Shown here piece after piece: positions 43,143-54,198 of a stretch of DNA of 64,000 nt. Every line of letters begins with the position of its first letter. The stretch's first letter is position 1. The translations under genes and the position numbers were made by a program. The notes below the pieces were generated by a model. The model was not told where the DNA came from, ran no database searches, and saw nothing but the letters and a program-made list of their open reading frames with translations. The stretch comes from Muribaculaceae bacterium. Its GTDB lineage: Bacteria; Bacteroidota; Bacteroidia; Bacteroidales; Muribaculaceae. The stretch is taken from contig JAFLTT010000007.1 in NCBI GenBank assembly GCA_022509165.1, positions 109,017-173,016 of the forward strand, read 5' to 3'.

Positions 43143-44285
43143 ATGTTTATCCGTACACCATATTATATAGTATATGAATCAAAGCTCAGACGCAATTTAG
43201 AGTTGATCAAAGAAGTAGAGAAAAGGGCTGATGTTAAAATTATTATGGCCTTTAAAGCCAATGCCTTATGGAAGACTTTCCCTATCATTTCTGAATATGT
43301 CACCAGTTCTACTGCAAGTTCAATAAATGAAATGAAACTTTCACTGGAATTTCTGGGTAATGATGTTCATACTTATTGTCCGGTATATACAGAAAATACG
43401 TTCCCGGAATTTTTGAAGGGCTCTACACATATTACATTTAATTCCCTTAACCAATTTCAGAAATTTAAAAATTTAGTAAAAGAGTATAATAAGAACAGCG
43501 ATAATAAAAAAGTCAGTTGTGGACTAAGGGTTAACCCTCAATGCAGTGTAATTGATACCGATGTTTATAACCCTTGCCTTCCGGGGTCAAGATTTGGTGT
43601 CATAAGTTCTGATATCCCGGAAATATTACCTGAGGGATTGGAAGGATTTCATTTTCATGCTTTGTGTGAATCTTCCAGTTACGACCTTGAAAAAGTTTTG
43701 GAGGCTTTTAAACAACAGTTCGGCCAATGGTTACCTCATTTAAAATGGGTAAATATGGGTGGAGGCCATCTGATTACCAGAAAAGATTATGATGTGGAAC
43801 ATCTGATTAAAATTCTTAAGATTTTCTATGAAGAATATCCAAATCTTAAATTAATAATGGAACCGGGGAGTGCCTTTACATGGCAAACCGGTGATTTGGT
43901 CACATCTGTGTTGGATATTGTTGAGAATTCCGGTGTAAAAACTGCTATTATAGATGCTTCGTTCGCTTGTCATATGCCGGATTGTTTGGAAATGCCATAT
44001 CGGCCACAAATTAAAGAAGCCCTCCCGGATGGAGAAGACGGATATCATTACAGACTTGGAGGAAACTCATGTTTAAGTGGCGATTTTGTAGACGGATGGA
44101 ATTTCTCTAAACCGTTAGAGCCGGGTCAAAGACTTACACTTCAGGATATGAACCATTATACAACCGTAAAAACCACTATGTTTAATGGTTTGCAACATCC
44201 TTCCATCTATTTACAGCCAATTAAAGGACACCCTATAAAGCTAAGGGAGTTCACTTTTCAAGATTATAAGAGCAGAATGGACTAA
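43143..44285 (+). CDS. nspC: Carboxynorspermidine/carboxyspermidine decarboxylase
   Basis: A 380-residue PLP-dependent enzyme of polyamine synthesis which decarboxylates carboxy(nor)spermidine. The N-terminus TPYYIVYESKLRRNL and the PLP lysine Lys38 in MAFKANALW are characteristic. WVNMGGGH (phosphate-binding Gly loop), MEPGSAFTW and DASFACHMPDCLEMPY (active-site Cys and Asp) complete the alanine-racemase-like fold. It is the final gene of the operon and converges with an outer-membrane protein gene 16 nt away. The partner carboxyspermidine dehydrogenase gene is not in this window. Confidence 0.92.
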   Translation: MFIRTPYYIVYESKLRRNLELIKEVEKRADVKIIMAFKANALWKTFPIISEYVTSSTASSINEMKLSLEFLGNDVHTYCPVYTENTFPEFLKGSTHITFNSLNQFQKFKNLVKEYNKNSDNKKVSCGLRVNPQCSVIDTDVYNPCLPGSRFGVISSDIPEILPEGLEGFHFHALCESSSYDLEKVLEAFKQQFGQWLPHLKWVNMGGGHLITRKDYDVEHLIKILKIFYEEYPNLKLIMEPGSAFTWQTGDLVTSVLDIVENSGVKTAIIDASFACHMPDCLEMPYRPQIKEALPDGEDGYHYRLGGNSCLSGDFVDGWNFSKPLEPGQRLTLQDMNHYTTVKTTMFNGLQHPSIYLQPIKGHPIKLREFTFQDYKSRMD

Positions 44286-44300
44286 TGTTATCTTTATTCT

Positions 44301-44990
44301 TTATTTCACTCGGAACCAATAGCCTATTGTGGCTGAAAGAGTCATTTGATTAGACGCATTGAAATAGTCGGCTCTTTTGGTTGAGAATATATTAGCCAGA
44401 CCAAAATAAAATCTGCCCTCTACAAAAATAGAGTTTCTTCTATTGATATTAAATTCTCCTCCAATCCCCGCTGATATGCCATAATCGATTTTAATGTTGG
44501 TGGGTTCTACCATCTGTTGATTTATCCTGTTTGTAATAGGAAAATCAGGAATTTTGGAAATTGAGTAAGGATCGAAGTTTGATTTTACATGCTCACCTAA
44601 ATAATATCCTACTTGAGGTCCGGCATTAAAGAAGAAGCGACCTCGGCGACCAAAAAAGACATGGGCAAGGAAACAAAGATCAATAAAATCCAAATCACGG
44701 GAATATTGGAATGGTTTTCCTTCAAAATTTTCTTTCCAACCTCTTTGTGCGAAGTTCAATTCACCTATTAAGCCAAAATGGTTCTCTTCAATGTATCGTA
44801 CCATTATTCCGGCTGTTACACCGGGTTGAAATCCTTGTTTAACATGAGGATTAAAAAATACTCGGGAGAAATCCATCCCTCCTTTTACCCCTAAAGCCAC
44901 ATTAGCAGAATAATGGGTTTGGCTTTTTGAGTTAAAACCAAAAAATAAGACACAAATTGTTAGGATTAAATATCTTATAATATGTAACAT
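44301..44990 (-). CDS. Outer-membrane beta-barrel protein, PorT-like
   Basis: A 229-residue protein with a signal peptide (about 24 residues, ending near NSKSQ) followed by alternating amphipathic strands ending in an aromatic-containing strand (ATIGYWFRVK). Features such as GVKGGMDFSRV and FFNAGPQVGYYLGEH match the PorT/outer-membrane beta-barrel family (PF13568-like). PorT itself belongs to the type IX secretion apparatus, but the general family is larger, so the role is open. It follows the LysM gene by 39 nt and is likely co-transcribed. Confidence 0.8.
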   Translation of the reverse strand: MLHIIRYLILTICVLFFGFNSKSQTHYSANVALGVKGGMDFSRVFFNPHVKQGFQPGVTAGIMVRYIEENHFGLIGELNFAQRGWKENFEGKPFQYSRDLDFIDLCFLAHVFFGRRGRFFFNAGPQVGYYLGEHVKSNFDPYSISKIPDFPITNRINQQMVEPTNIKIDYGISAGIGGEFNINRRNSIFVEGRFYFGLANIFSTKRADYFNASNQMTLSATIGYWFRVK

Positions 44991-45029
44991 AAAGTTTTTT
45001 AAGATTTTACCTATTATTTTATTTCGGTC

Positions 45030-46703
45030 TTATTTCACAATAATTTTTTCTACAGTTCCATCCGGATGGAACTTTATCAAATACGATGTATGATTTATCA
45101 ATCCTTTATTAGGACCAAGATTCTTCAGAAAGAAATCATTTTGTATTGAATTGAAATAAGAAGGAGAGGTAATGGCTAAGGAAAAATCTCCATGATTTTC
45201 TGCAACTGCAGGAATAAAGAATTCTGCAATGTCATAACCACTGGCTGCATAGTTTGGAATAGATCTTATGGGGCTACCTTCAAACAGACTCTCATAGAGA
45301 TCAGTGAAATTCTTCCATTCTTTCGATGTTTCATCAAGCCATATTCTGGATGGTATTATTATGGAGTATTCGGAAAATCTGTCACCAAACTCATCAAGCA
45401 TGGCAACCCAATTTGTTCTTCCTATTATTTTAAAATCGAATCCAGGATTATTTTCCTCCAAATTTTCAACATTTTTCAGGAAATCAGACACATCTTCTTT
45501 TCTGCTCGCATAAGAATATATCAAAACGGGCTCCATTAAATCCGGTGTGAATCCTCCAAACTCTTCTAAACTTATTTGGTCATTGTTTTCAGAAAAAAGA
45601 GCAATTAAACCTGAAGCAATGCCATCATTATGATCCGGTTCTCCTACTGCTAATAATTTTCTGGTATGATTGTCACCATATATTTTATTGGCAATCATTT
45701 CATTAAAATTTTCTGAAGGTGGCAATATTTGAACTATGGAAGGATTATCTTCAAATAAATCTGTCTTCAGATCAAAAACATTAAGCACTTTTACCCCATT
45801 GGTATTGCCATAATCAGCTAAAAAGACAGGGAAGACTTTATCCGCAGTCACTACTATCAAGTTAGGATTATAGAGTTCCAATTCATTTGTAAGTTCATTG
45901 GATGATACTCTCCCATCTAATATTTTAAACTCAATTTTATATGGAACTTTTTCCATTTCCGACAAAGCTACCAAGATCCCTCGGCTGAAATCTATATCTT
46001 TTTTAGAAGTGGGATCATCAAGAATTAATGCCATTCTTACTCCATTGAAGAATGGTTCAATTCTATCAATATCCAGGGTATCGGTAATTTCTACAGGAAT
46101 TAAATCTCCTGTATTATCTTCTATCCCAATTTCATCTATCTCTTCATCTGCTACGAATAAACCATTTTGTGTGGGTTGTAATAAATCACTCCTCTCCTGG
46201 ATAACATAATCAACTTTCTGAGAACTCTTTTGTGGAATCTCCACAATATCTCCCACTTTTACTCCATTGGTTATGGATGGATTATGCCTATAAATTTCTT
46301 CTAAGGAAACCCCATATTTGGTAGCTATACTATAAACGTTCTCCCCTTTTTTTACAGTATGCATTTTAGGACCTGGATTTTGTAAATCTTCCTTATCTTT
46401 TTGGGGAAGACTAATATTCTGTCCGGTCGGATAATAAATCCTGGTGCCTTTTTTTACACTTTTATTCAACTCCGGGTTATATCTTTTTAATTCTTCAAGA
46501 TCCCATCCATATCTTTTTGATATTCCATAAAGGGATTCACCTTTCTTTGTATCATAAATAAAGTATTCCTCCCCATCCTTTACTACTACTGGAAGTTTGC
46601 TTATAGTTTCTGCATTTATCCATAAGAATCCTCCTAATATGATAATTGAAAGCGTAAAAAGATTGGTTCTCAATTGTTTCCCGGGAAATAAGATTGATTT
46701 CAT
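45030..46703 (-). CDS. LysM protein with a periplasmic-receptor-like domain
   Basis: A protein of about 557 residues starting at the ATG 46703 (MKSILFPGK), with one N-terminal hydrophobic segment (signal or anchor). Two LysM modules follow: KKGESLYGISKRYGWDLEEL...NP and KKGENVYSIATKYGVSLEEIYRHNP. They should bind peptidoglycan. The remaining ~370 residues have the alternating alpha/beta pattern of a type 1 periplasmic-binding fold, as in leucine-binding or ABC receptor proteins. The promoter TAAATTTG (46729-46722) excludes the longer frame start at 46781. Its partner is the barrel gene downstream. Confidence 0.82.
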   Translation of the reverse strand: MKSILFPGKQLRTNLFTLSIIILGGFLWINAETISKLPVVVKDGEEYFIYDTKKGESLYGISKRYGWDLEELKRYNPELNKSVKKGTRIYYPTGQNISLPQKDKEDLQNPGPKMHTVKKGENVYSIATKYGVSLEEIYRHNPSITNGVKVGDIVEIPQKSSQKVDYVIQERSDLLQPTQNGLFVADEEIDEIGIEDNTGDLIPVEITDTLDIDRIEPFFNGVRMALILDDPTSKKDIDFSRGILVALSEMEKVPYKIEFKILDGRVSSNELTNELELYNPNLIVVTADKVFPVFLADYGNTNGVKVLNVFDLKTDLFEDNPSIVQILPPSENFNEMIANKIYGDNHTRKLLAVGEPDHNDGIASGLIALFSENNDQISLEEFGGFTPDLMEPVLIYSYASRKEDVSDFLKNVENLEENNPGFDFKIIGRTNWVAMLDEFGDRFSEYSIIIPSRIWLDETSKEWKNFTDLYESLFEGSPIRSIPNYAASGYDIAEFFIPAVAENHGDFSLAITSPSYFNSIQNDFFLKNLGPNKGLINHTSYLIKFHPDGTVEKIIVK

Positions 46704-46721
46704 AGCATAGTTTCTCTCTTG

Positions 46722-46729
46722 CAAATTTA
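46722..46729 (-). promoter_or_regulatory. LysM gene -7 element
   Basis: TAAATTTG on the minus strand. The transcript would start near 46716, just before the ATG at 46703. There is no TTG at the proper distance. Confidence 0.45.
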
Positions 46730-46817
46730 ATAAATAAAGCTTATTCCCTCTAATCTTAATATTACAAAAAAAGAAGGACAATAATCTGCCCTTCTTTAAG
46801 TTTAATATCAGTTTTAT

Positions 46818-48317
46818 TTATTCGTATTTGGAATAATCTACATTCCTCATATCTCCTGATCTTAGGAATTCCGTGTGGAAAGATAAAGATGCTTCCAGGT
46901 TATGGGGAGTCTGTCCTCCGGATTCTTCTGAAAGTTTAAGATAGTCACGAAGAAGTTCGCGATATTCGGGCGCTGCACAATGATTGATTATTTCTTCTGC
47001 CCTTTGAAGCGGATCCTTCCCTCTTAAATCAGCTATTCCCTGGTCTGTGATGAGAATATCCACTGAATGTTCTGAATGGTCTACATGTGAAACCATTGGT
47101 ACAATATTTGATATTTTACCACCCTTTGTCACAGAAGGACAGGAGAATATAGAGATATAAGCATTTCTGGTGAAATCGCCGGATCCGCCGATACCATTCA
47201 TCATCTTAGTACCGGTGACATGAGTTGAGTTTATATTACCGAAAATATCTGCTTCCAAGGCAGTATTCATGGTAATTACTCCCAACCTTCTCACTACTTC
47301 AGGATTATTGGATATTTCTGCAGGCCTGAGACATAATTTATCTTTATAGAAATCCAGATTATTAATGAATTCCTCTTCAATATGTTCTGAAATTGTGAGT
47401 GAACATGTGCTGCCAAATTTACATCTTCCTTTCTTCATAAGATCAAGCACAGCATCCTGAATCACTTCAGTATACATTTCAAATGCCGGAATCTCTTTTG
47501 CATCAGCCAAACCATAGAGAACAGCATTTGCCACGTTTCCCACTCCACTTTGTAGAGGAAGGAAAGAAGCCGGTATGATTCCTTTATGGAGTTCTGAGAT
47601 TAGGAAATCACATACATTGGCACCAATATGTTTGGTTACTTCATCAGGTTCGGTGAAAGGTTTGATATCGTCAAGACGAGAGGTTTTCACCACTCCCACT
47701 ATTTTATCCGGATCAATTTTTAATAAGGGACTGCCTATTCTATCACTTGGCTTGAAAACCGGAATCTCACTTCTCACAGGTGGATCTAAAGGTACATATA
47801 TATCATGTAGGCCTTTTAAAGCCTTGGGAAGTTTTTCATTAAGTTCAATAATAACTTTTTTTGCACAGTTAGTGAAAGTTGGTGTATTGCCCACACCGGT
47901 ACCGAGCACAACTGATCCATCATCATAAATATCGGCAACTTCCACAATAGCGATATCTATGTCGCCATAAAATCCATACCTGATTTTTTGGGCAAGTTCA
48001 GAAAGGTGAAGGTCAAAATAATGCACCTTATGTGAATTGAGGCTCTTCCTTAGGTCACCATGACTTTGATATGGAGTTCTCTTATTCACAGCATCAGCCC
48101 TGACTAAGGCTCCGTCACAAAGGTCGCTTGTTGATGCACCTGTAAATACGTTAATCTGGAATGGCTTCCCTTCCGAATGGAGCTTTTCTGCTTTGGCTGC
48201 AATAGCCACCGGTACTACTTTTGGAGTTCCAGCGGCTGTAAATCCGGAAAATCCCACATTGTCGCCATCATGTACAAATTCGGCGGCTTCCTCAGGAGTT
48301 AATATCGGAAATCTCAT
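46818..48317 (-). CDS. Succinate/acetate CoA-transferase (acetyl-CoA hydrolase family)
   Basis: A 499-residue class I CoA-transferase. The catalytic Glu284 lies in EMYTEVIQDAV and the CoA-binding loop MNGIGGSGDF is intact. Family members exchange CoA between acetyl- or propionyl-CoA and succinate. In Bacteroidales this fits the succinate-propionate fermentation route, although acetyl-CoA hydrolase activity cannot be excluded from sequence. It has its own promoter (48378-48407) and is divergent from the membrane protein gene at 48475. Confidence 0.9.
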   Translation of the reverse strand: MRFPILTPEEAAEFVHDGDNVGFSGFTAAGTPKVVPVAIAAKAEKLHSEGKPFQINVFTGASTSDLCDGALVRADAVNKRTPYQSHGDLRKSLNSHKVHYFDLHLSELAQKIRYGFYGDIDIAIVEVADIYDDGSVVLGTGVGNTPTFTNCAKKVIIELNEKLPKALKGLHDIYVPLDPPVRSEIPVFKPSDRIGSPLLKIDPDKIVGVVKTSRLDDIKPFTEPDEVTKHIGANVCDFLISELHKGIIPASFLPLQSGVGNVANAVLYGLADAKEIPAFEMYTEVIQDAVLDLMKKGRCKFGSTCSLTISEHIEEEFINNLDFYKDKLCLRPAEISNNPEVVRRLGVITMNTALEADIFGNINSTHVTGTKMMNGIGGSGDFTRNAYISIFSCPSVTKGGKISNIVPMVSHVDHSEHSVDILITDQGIADLRGKDPLQRAEEIINHCAAPEYRELLRDYLKLSEESGGQTPHNLEASLSFHTEFLRSGDMRNVDYSKYE

Positions 48318-48377
48318 TTCTCTTGGTTTTGATTTTTTTGTTTGGTTAGGATTGCTTTATTTCGCAATTTTACAATG

Positions 48378-48407
48378 CGAAATTAACCAATATATCTGTG
48401 CCCGCAA
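48378..48407 (-). promoter_or_regulatory. CoA-transferase promoter
   Basis: TTG (48407-48405), 19 nt, TAATTTCG (48385-48378) on the minus strand. The -7 element has one mismatch (TTCG for TTTG). Leader about 55 nt. Confidence 0.6.
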
Positions 48408-48474
48408 AACAAATTAAACACTTGTAATCTTTATTGCGTTATTATTTCAAAAACAAGCCTGTCTATCCGACATT

Positions 48475-49644
48475 ATGGCAGACATGAACAACAAAAATAG
48501 AGCGAATTCAAATAAAGAATCTTTCTTACAGAAATTGAAGGTTAAGTTAAAGATTCTGGAAACAAATAAGACTTTCATTCTTATAAAGAAGATATCAGGA
48601 GATGTCTTCAGATACGGTTTTCCTCTTGCAATATCAGTGTGCCTTATCCTCTGGTTGTTCCATAAAGTGGATTTTCATGAAGTGATGACCATTGTCCATA
48701 AGGGATGCAATTATTGGTTCATAGGTATTATGATGGTTGTCACTACTCTTTCTCTTATGGTGAGAGGTGTGAGATGGGGAATACAATTGAGGGCAGCCGG
48801 AATCAAAAGAATGACTGTGGTATGTGAATGGATCACTCTCTTTGGTGCTTATGCCTTGAACCTGGTTTTCCCTCAAATGGGTGAAGCATGGAGATGTGTA
48901 TTTGTGAGTAAAAGACAAGATGCGCCGCTTTCTACTGTTGTAGGCACCGATATTGGCGACCGTTTTATAGATTGGATTATTATTATGATTCTTTTTATCA
49001 TTTCTTTGATAGTAGCCCATCCTTATATTATGGATTTTATGGACCACTATGCTATCGGACGTGAAGTGAAAAAAGTAATAGACAATCCTACATTATGGAT
49101 CTCTATAGGCGGAAGTCTCGCTTTTGTAGTGACTGTGCTTTATTTCTTTAAAGAAAAGAAATGGGTGAAATCTATAGTGACAAATATAAAAAGGATGTGG
49201 CTGGGATTCACTATTGTTTTCAGAATGAAACTTTGGTGGGAATATCTCCTTCTATCTATCCTTACTTGGATCTGCTATTATATTCAGACATATGTCTGTT
49301 TCTTTTCCTTCGATTATACAAGGGCTTTGGTAGAACAACCCGGTTTAGCCTATGGTCTGATTCCAGGTTTGGTTGCATTTGTATTTGGTTCCCTTTCTAT
49401 GGGAATCCCCTCCAATGGAGGCTTAGGTCCGTGGAATCTTGCAATCATGTTTGCACTTTCTCTTTTTGGAATCGCTAATACCCAGGGTACTGCATTCAGT
49501 ATTGTGGTCTGGTCTTTCCAGGCTATGACTTACATAGCTCTTGGATTTGTTGCATTGGCATACATTGTAGTCACAGGCAAAAAATTAAAAAATAAGAATA
49601 AAGATACTTCGCCAAATACTGAACCCTCTTCTACAACGGCATAG
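48475..49644 (+). CDS. Lysylphosphatidylglycerol-synthase-type transmembrane protein (UPF0104)
   Basis: A 389-residue inner-membrane protein with about eight hydrophobic segments from residue 45. Family features include MVRGVRWGIQLRAAG, NLVFPQMGEAWRC and GTDIGDRFIDWIIIM, and the later SMGIPSNGGLGPWNLAI. Members of this flippase-like group include the membrane part of MprF, but this protein lacks the lysyl-transferase domain, so lipid flipping or a related role is only inferred. The hydrophilic N-terminus (about 40 residues) is Lys/Asn-rich. Confidence 0.85.
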   Translation: MADMNNKNRANSNKESFLQKLKVKLKILETNKTFILIKKISGDVFRYGFPLAISVCLILWLFHKVDFHEVMTIVHKGCNYWFIGIMMVVTTLSLMVRGVRWGIQLRAAGIKRMTVVCEWITLFGAYALNLVFPQMGEAWRCVFVSKRQDAPLSTVVGTDIGDRFIDWIIIMILFIISLIVAHPYIMDFMDHYAIGREVKKVIDNPTLWISIGGSLAFVVTVLYFFKEKKWVKSIVTNIKRMWLGFTIVFRMKLWWEYLLLSILTWICYYIQTYVCFFSFDYTRALVEQPGLAYGLIPGLVAFVFGSLSMGIPSNGGLGPWNLAIMFALSLFGIANTQGTAFSIVVWSFQAMTYIALGFVALAYIVVTGKKLKNKNKDTSPNTEPSSTTA

Positions 49645-49646
49645 AT

Positions 49647-49684
49647 AAAATTAGGGCTGAATCAAAAGATCCAGCCCTAATTTT
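49647..49684. terminator. Bidirectional terminator between the LPG-type gene and eno
   Basis: AAAATTAGGGCTG (49647-49659) pairs perfectly with CAGCCCTAATTTT (49672-49684), giving T-runs on both strands for these convergent genes. Confidence 0.88.
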
Positions 49685-49700
49685 AGTGTAAGTCAAAAAA

Positions 49701-51038
<1,338 letters not shown>

Positions 51039-51039
51039 T

Positions 51040-51055
51040 TAACTTTGCAAATATA
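51040..51055. promoter_or_regulatory. Abutting divergent -7 elements for eno (minus) and the helicase (plus)
   Basis: TAACTTTG (51040-51047, plus) and TATATTTG (51055-51048, minus) are directly adjacent. Neither has a TTG at the usual 19-20 nt spacing. Leaders are about 55 nt each. Confidence 0.55.
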
Positions 51056-51106
51056 CTTAAAATTTCATCAATCTCACTCCTTTTCAATCCTTAAAATACA
51101 TCTCTT

Positions 51107-52501
51107 ATGTCAGAAATGAGCAGGATCAGAAACCTTATGCTTCAGCATCTGCCTTTTGTGCCTAATCCTCAACAATTGGCCTTAGTCCAGGCTTTGGCTT
51201 TATTCATCGACCAAAGAAGTTCTAACGAGGTTTTTGTATTAAACGGATATGCGGGAACAGGGAAAACATCTATTACCGGTGCCTTGGTAAAAGCTCTTAA
51301 TGATATGAAAAGGAAAACCGTTGTGCTCGCTCCTACCGGAAGGGCGGCGAAGGTAGCTGCTGCATTGGCTTCAGGTAATGCTTCAACTATACATAAACGT
51401 CTTTTCAAAGGAAATTCAGCCGATCCTTCCAACTCTACCTTTTATCTTTCGCAAAATAATGAGTCAGACACTGTATTTATAATTGACGAGGCATCATTAA
51501 TCACAGATGGTTCTTCTATCAATAATTCCTTACTACAGCAATTAGTGAGGTATGTATATAGTGGAATGGGGTGTTCAATGATTCTTGTTGGTGATTCTGC
51601 TCAGCTTCCCCCTGTAGGTCAAACTTCTTCACATGCTATGGAAAAGGAAAGGTTAATGCAATTAGGACTCATTCCGATAAAGTTTACGTTACAAGAACCG
51701 GCACGACAGGCTTCTGAAAGCGGTATTTTGTATAATGCCACAGTGGTGAGGAAGTTTTTGCTTGACCACAAAAAGATTGAAGACTTTAGTATCGTAAAGG
51801 GGAAATTTGATGATGTTCGTTTGGTAGACCCATCTGAGATGCTTGATGAATTGTCTTCTTCATGGGCGAAGGTTGGAAAAGATGAATCTATTGTGATTAC
51901 AAGATCAAATTATCGCGCTAATCTGATTAATAATACAATTCGTCGTTATCTGTTGGATGCTGAAAGTCCTCTTATGTCGGGAGAAAGGCTGGTTATCTCA
52001 AAAAATGATTACTATTGGAGCAAGGAAAATAAACTTAAAAATTTTCTGGCCAATGGAGAAATAGCTGAAATTATTAGAGTAGGCTCAAAGATAAAAAAGT
52101 ATGGCCGATGGTTTGTGGAAACTGAAATGAGAGTTCCCGGTATTGAAAATCCTATATCTGCAAAGATTATGTTGAGAAGTCTTGTAGCTGATGGTCCTCA
52201 GATACCTCGGGAAGAAATGGAAAGATTTTATAATCGAGTGCTGGCAGCCACTGACGGGGAACTCTCTTTTAAAATTAAGGCAGCATTAGAAGATCCCTAT
52301 TATAATGCCCTTCAAGTCAAATATGGATATTGCGTCACCTGTCATAAAGCACAAGGAGGGCAATGGAAACATGTGTACATTGATCTGGGGGGCCTGCCTC
52401 CGGATTTGCCGGAATCGGATTTTTTTCGGTGGCTTTATACTGCTATAACCAGAGCAACAGAACGAATATATTTTATTAATTGTCCCTTTCCGGTTTCCTA
52501 A
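51107..52501 (+). CDS. RecD-like superfamily 1B DNA helicase
   Basis: A 464-residue helicase. Walker A is GYAGTGKT (47-54), followed by VVLAPTGRAAKVAA, Walker B FIIDEASL, the motif III region MILVGDSAQLPPVG, and the C-terminal CVTCHKAQGGQW and LYTAITRATERIYF typical of the UvrD_C_2 region. It is shorter than RecD or RecD2 and lacks their N-terminal domains, so it is a Dda/RecD2-like 5'-3' helicase of unknown role. No RecB or RecC is in the window. Confidence 0.88.
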   Translation: MSEMSRIRNLMLQHLPFVPNPQQLALVQALALFIDQRSSNEVFVLNGYAGTGKTSITGALVKALNDMKRKTVVLAPTGRAAKVAAALASGNASTIHKRLFKGNSADPSNSTFYLSQNNESDTVFIIDEASLITDGSSINNSLLQQLVRYVYSGMGCSMILVGDSAQLPPVGQTSSHAMEKERLMQLGLIPIKFTLQEPARQASESGILYNATVVRKFLLDHKKIEDFSIVKGKFDDVRLVDPSEMLDELSSSWAKVGKDESIVITRSNYRANLINNTIRRYLLDAESPLMSGERLVISKNDYYWSKENKLKNFLANGEIAEIIRVGSKIKKYGRWFVETEMRVPGIENPISAKIMLRSLVADGPQIPREEMERFYNRVLAATDGELSFKIKAALEDPYYNALQVKYGYCVTCHKAQGGQWKHVYIDLGGLPPDLPESDFFRWLYTAITRATERIYFINCPFPVS

Positions 52502-52521
52502 TAATTTTATCACTATTAAAA

Positions 52522-52541
52522 AAGGTGCAAAATTGCACCTT
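52522..52541. terminator. Terminator between the helicase gene and prfC
   Basis: AAGGTGCAA-AA-TTGCACCTT hairpin. On the minus strand it is followed by TTTTTTAATAG, so it mainly serves prfC; the plus strand has only a weak T-run. Confidence 0.7.
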
Positions 52542-52602
52542 CGTTAATGTAGTCTAATATTATCCTCAATGGGAATGATTGACCGGAATTAGAATTAAAC
52601 CA

Positions 52603-54186
52603 TTAGAATTCACTTGTGAAATGGAATCTTATTTTTGGAAAATCATTTTTGGCCATCTGTAATACATAATTGGAATCTGCCATAAAAACGTCTCGGCCTT
52701 CTTTATCCGTGGCCATAAATTGGTGTTTACGTTTCTTGAAGGCCTCAAGCGCCTCCTGATCATCGCTCTCAATCCAGCATGCTTTATACATACTTAAAGG
52801 TTCCCATCTGCATTGGGCACCATATTCATGGAGGAGTCTGTATTGGATCACTTCAAATTGAAGCTGGCCTACTGTACCGATTATTTTCCGGCCATTGAAT
52901 GTACTTGTAAACATTTGTGCCACACCTTCATCCATAAGTTGCTTTATTCCTTTCTCAAGTTGCTTGGATTTCATAGGATCGGCATTTTCTATGTATTTAA
53001 ACATCTCCGGTGAAAAAGAAGGCAGACCTTTGAAATGGATATTCTCACCGGAGGTGAGAGTGTCTCCTATTTTAAAATTACCGGTATCCGGTATTCCGAC
53101 TATATCTCCCGGAAAGGCTTCCTCCACTACACTTTTTTTCTGCGCCATGAAAGCCGTAGGAGCTGCAAATTTCATTATTTTATCACTCCTCACATGCTTA
53201 TATCCTATATTACGCTCAAATTTACCGGAACATACTTTTACAAAAGCAATACATGAACGGTGGTTAGGGTCCATGTTGGCATGTATCTTGAATACAAACC
53301 CTGAAAAACCCTCTTCTTCCGGATTTATTCTTCTTTCCTCAGCATCAATAGGTTTAGGGCACGGTGCAATCTTTACAAAGCAATCTAACAGTTCTTTAAC
53401 ACCAAATGTATTGAGTGCTGAGCCAAAAAATACCGGTGCAACTTTCCCTGCCAGATAGTCATCTACTTTGAATTCCGGATATACTCCATCTATCAGTTCT
53501 ATATCTTCTCGTAATTTTTCTGCATCGGCCTCTCCTACGTTATCATCAATGAGTTTGCTGTTGATGTCATCTATTTCCACTCGCTCACTAATGGTCTGTT
53601 TTGAAGGGGTAAAAAGATCAAGACTATTTTCGTAAATATTATATACGCCCTTAAATTTTGCTCCTATGTTTATTGGCCAAGATAGTGGAACTACTTTGAT
53701 ATTTAATTCATTTTCAAGTTCGTCAAGTATATCAAAGGGATCTCTACCCTCTCTGTCGAGTTTATTTACAAATATTATTACCGGAGTGTTTCTCATACGG
53801 CAAACCTCCATCAGGCGTCTTGTTTGAGTCTCCACGCCTTTTGCCACATCGACCACTATTATTACAGAATCTACTGCAGTGAGAGTACGGAATGTGTCTT
53901 CTGCGAAGTCCTGGTGCCCCGGTGTATCAAGAATATTTATCTTATAGCCGTCATATTCAAAACCCATTACAGATGTAGCCACAGAGATACCTCTCTGTTT
54001 CTCGATCTCCATCCAGTCTGAGGTAGCAGTCTTCTTTATTTTATTGCTCTTTACAGCACCTGCCACATGAATCGCTCCTCCATAAAGCAGAAGTTTTTCT
54101 GTAAGTGTAGTCTTACCGGCATCAGGGTGAGAAATAATAGCGAAAGTGCGACGTTTCTTTATCTCTTTTTTTAATTCTTCACTCAT
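52603..54186 (-). CDS. prfC: Peptide chain release factor 3
   Basis: A 527-residue translational GTPase that recycles RF1 and RF2 after termination. G1 [10 protein letters not shown]3 DTPGHQDF and G4 NKLDREGRD are intact. The following motifs (for example [39 protein letters not shown]) separate RF3 from EF-G. It is the last gene of the rlmD - DUF4924 - prfC operon, 12 nt after the DUF4924 gene. Confidence 0.96.
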   Translation of the reverse strand: MSEELKKEIKKRRTFAIISHPDAGKTTLTEKLLLYGGAIHVAGAVKSNKIKKTATSDWMEIEKQRGISVATSVMGFEYDGYKINILDTPGHQDFAEDTFRTLTAVDSVIIVVDVAKGVETQTRRLMEVCRMRNTPVIIFVNKLDREGRDPFDILDELENELNIKVVPLSWPINIGAKFKGVYNIYENSLDLFTPSKQTISERVEIDDINSKLIDDNVGEADAEKLREDIELIDGVYPEFKVDDYLAGKVAPVFFGSALNTFGVKELLDCFVKIAPCPKPIDAEERRINPEEEGFSGFVFKIHANMDPNHRSCIAFVKVCSGKFERNIGYKHVRSDKIMKFAAPTAFMAQKKSVVEEAFPGDIVGIPDTGNFKIGDTLTSGENIHFKGLPSFSPEMFKYIENADPMKSKQLEKGIKQLMDEGVAQMFTSTFNGRKIIGTVGQLQFEVIQYRLLHEYGAQCRWEPLSMYKACWIESDDQEALEAFKKRKHQFMATDKEGRDVFMADSNYVLQMAKNDFPKIRFHFTSEF

Positions 54187-54198
54187 GCTTTATGAGGA

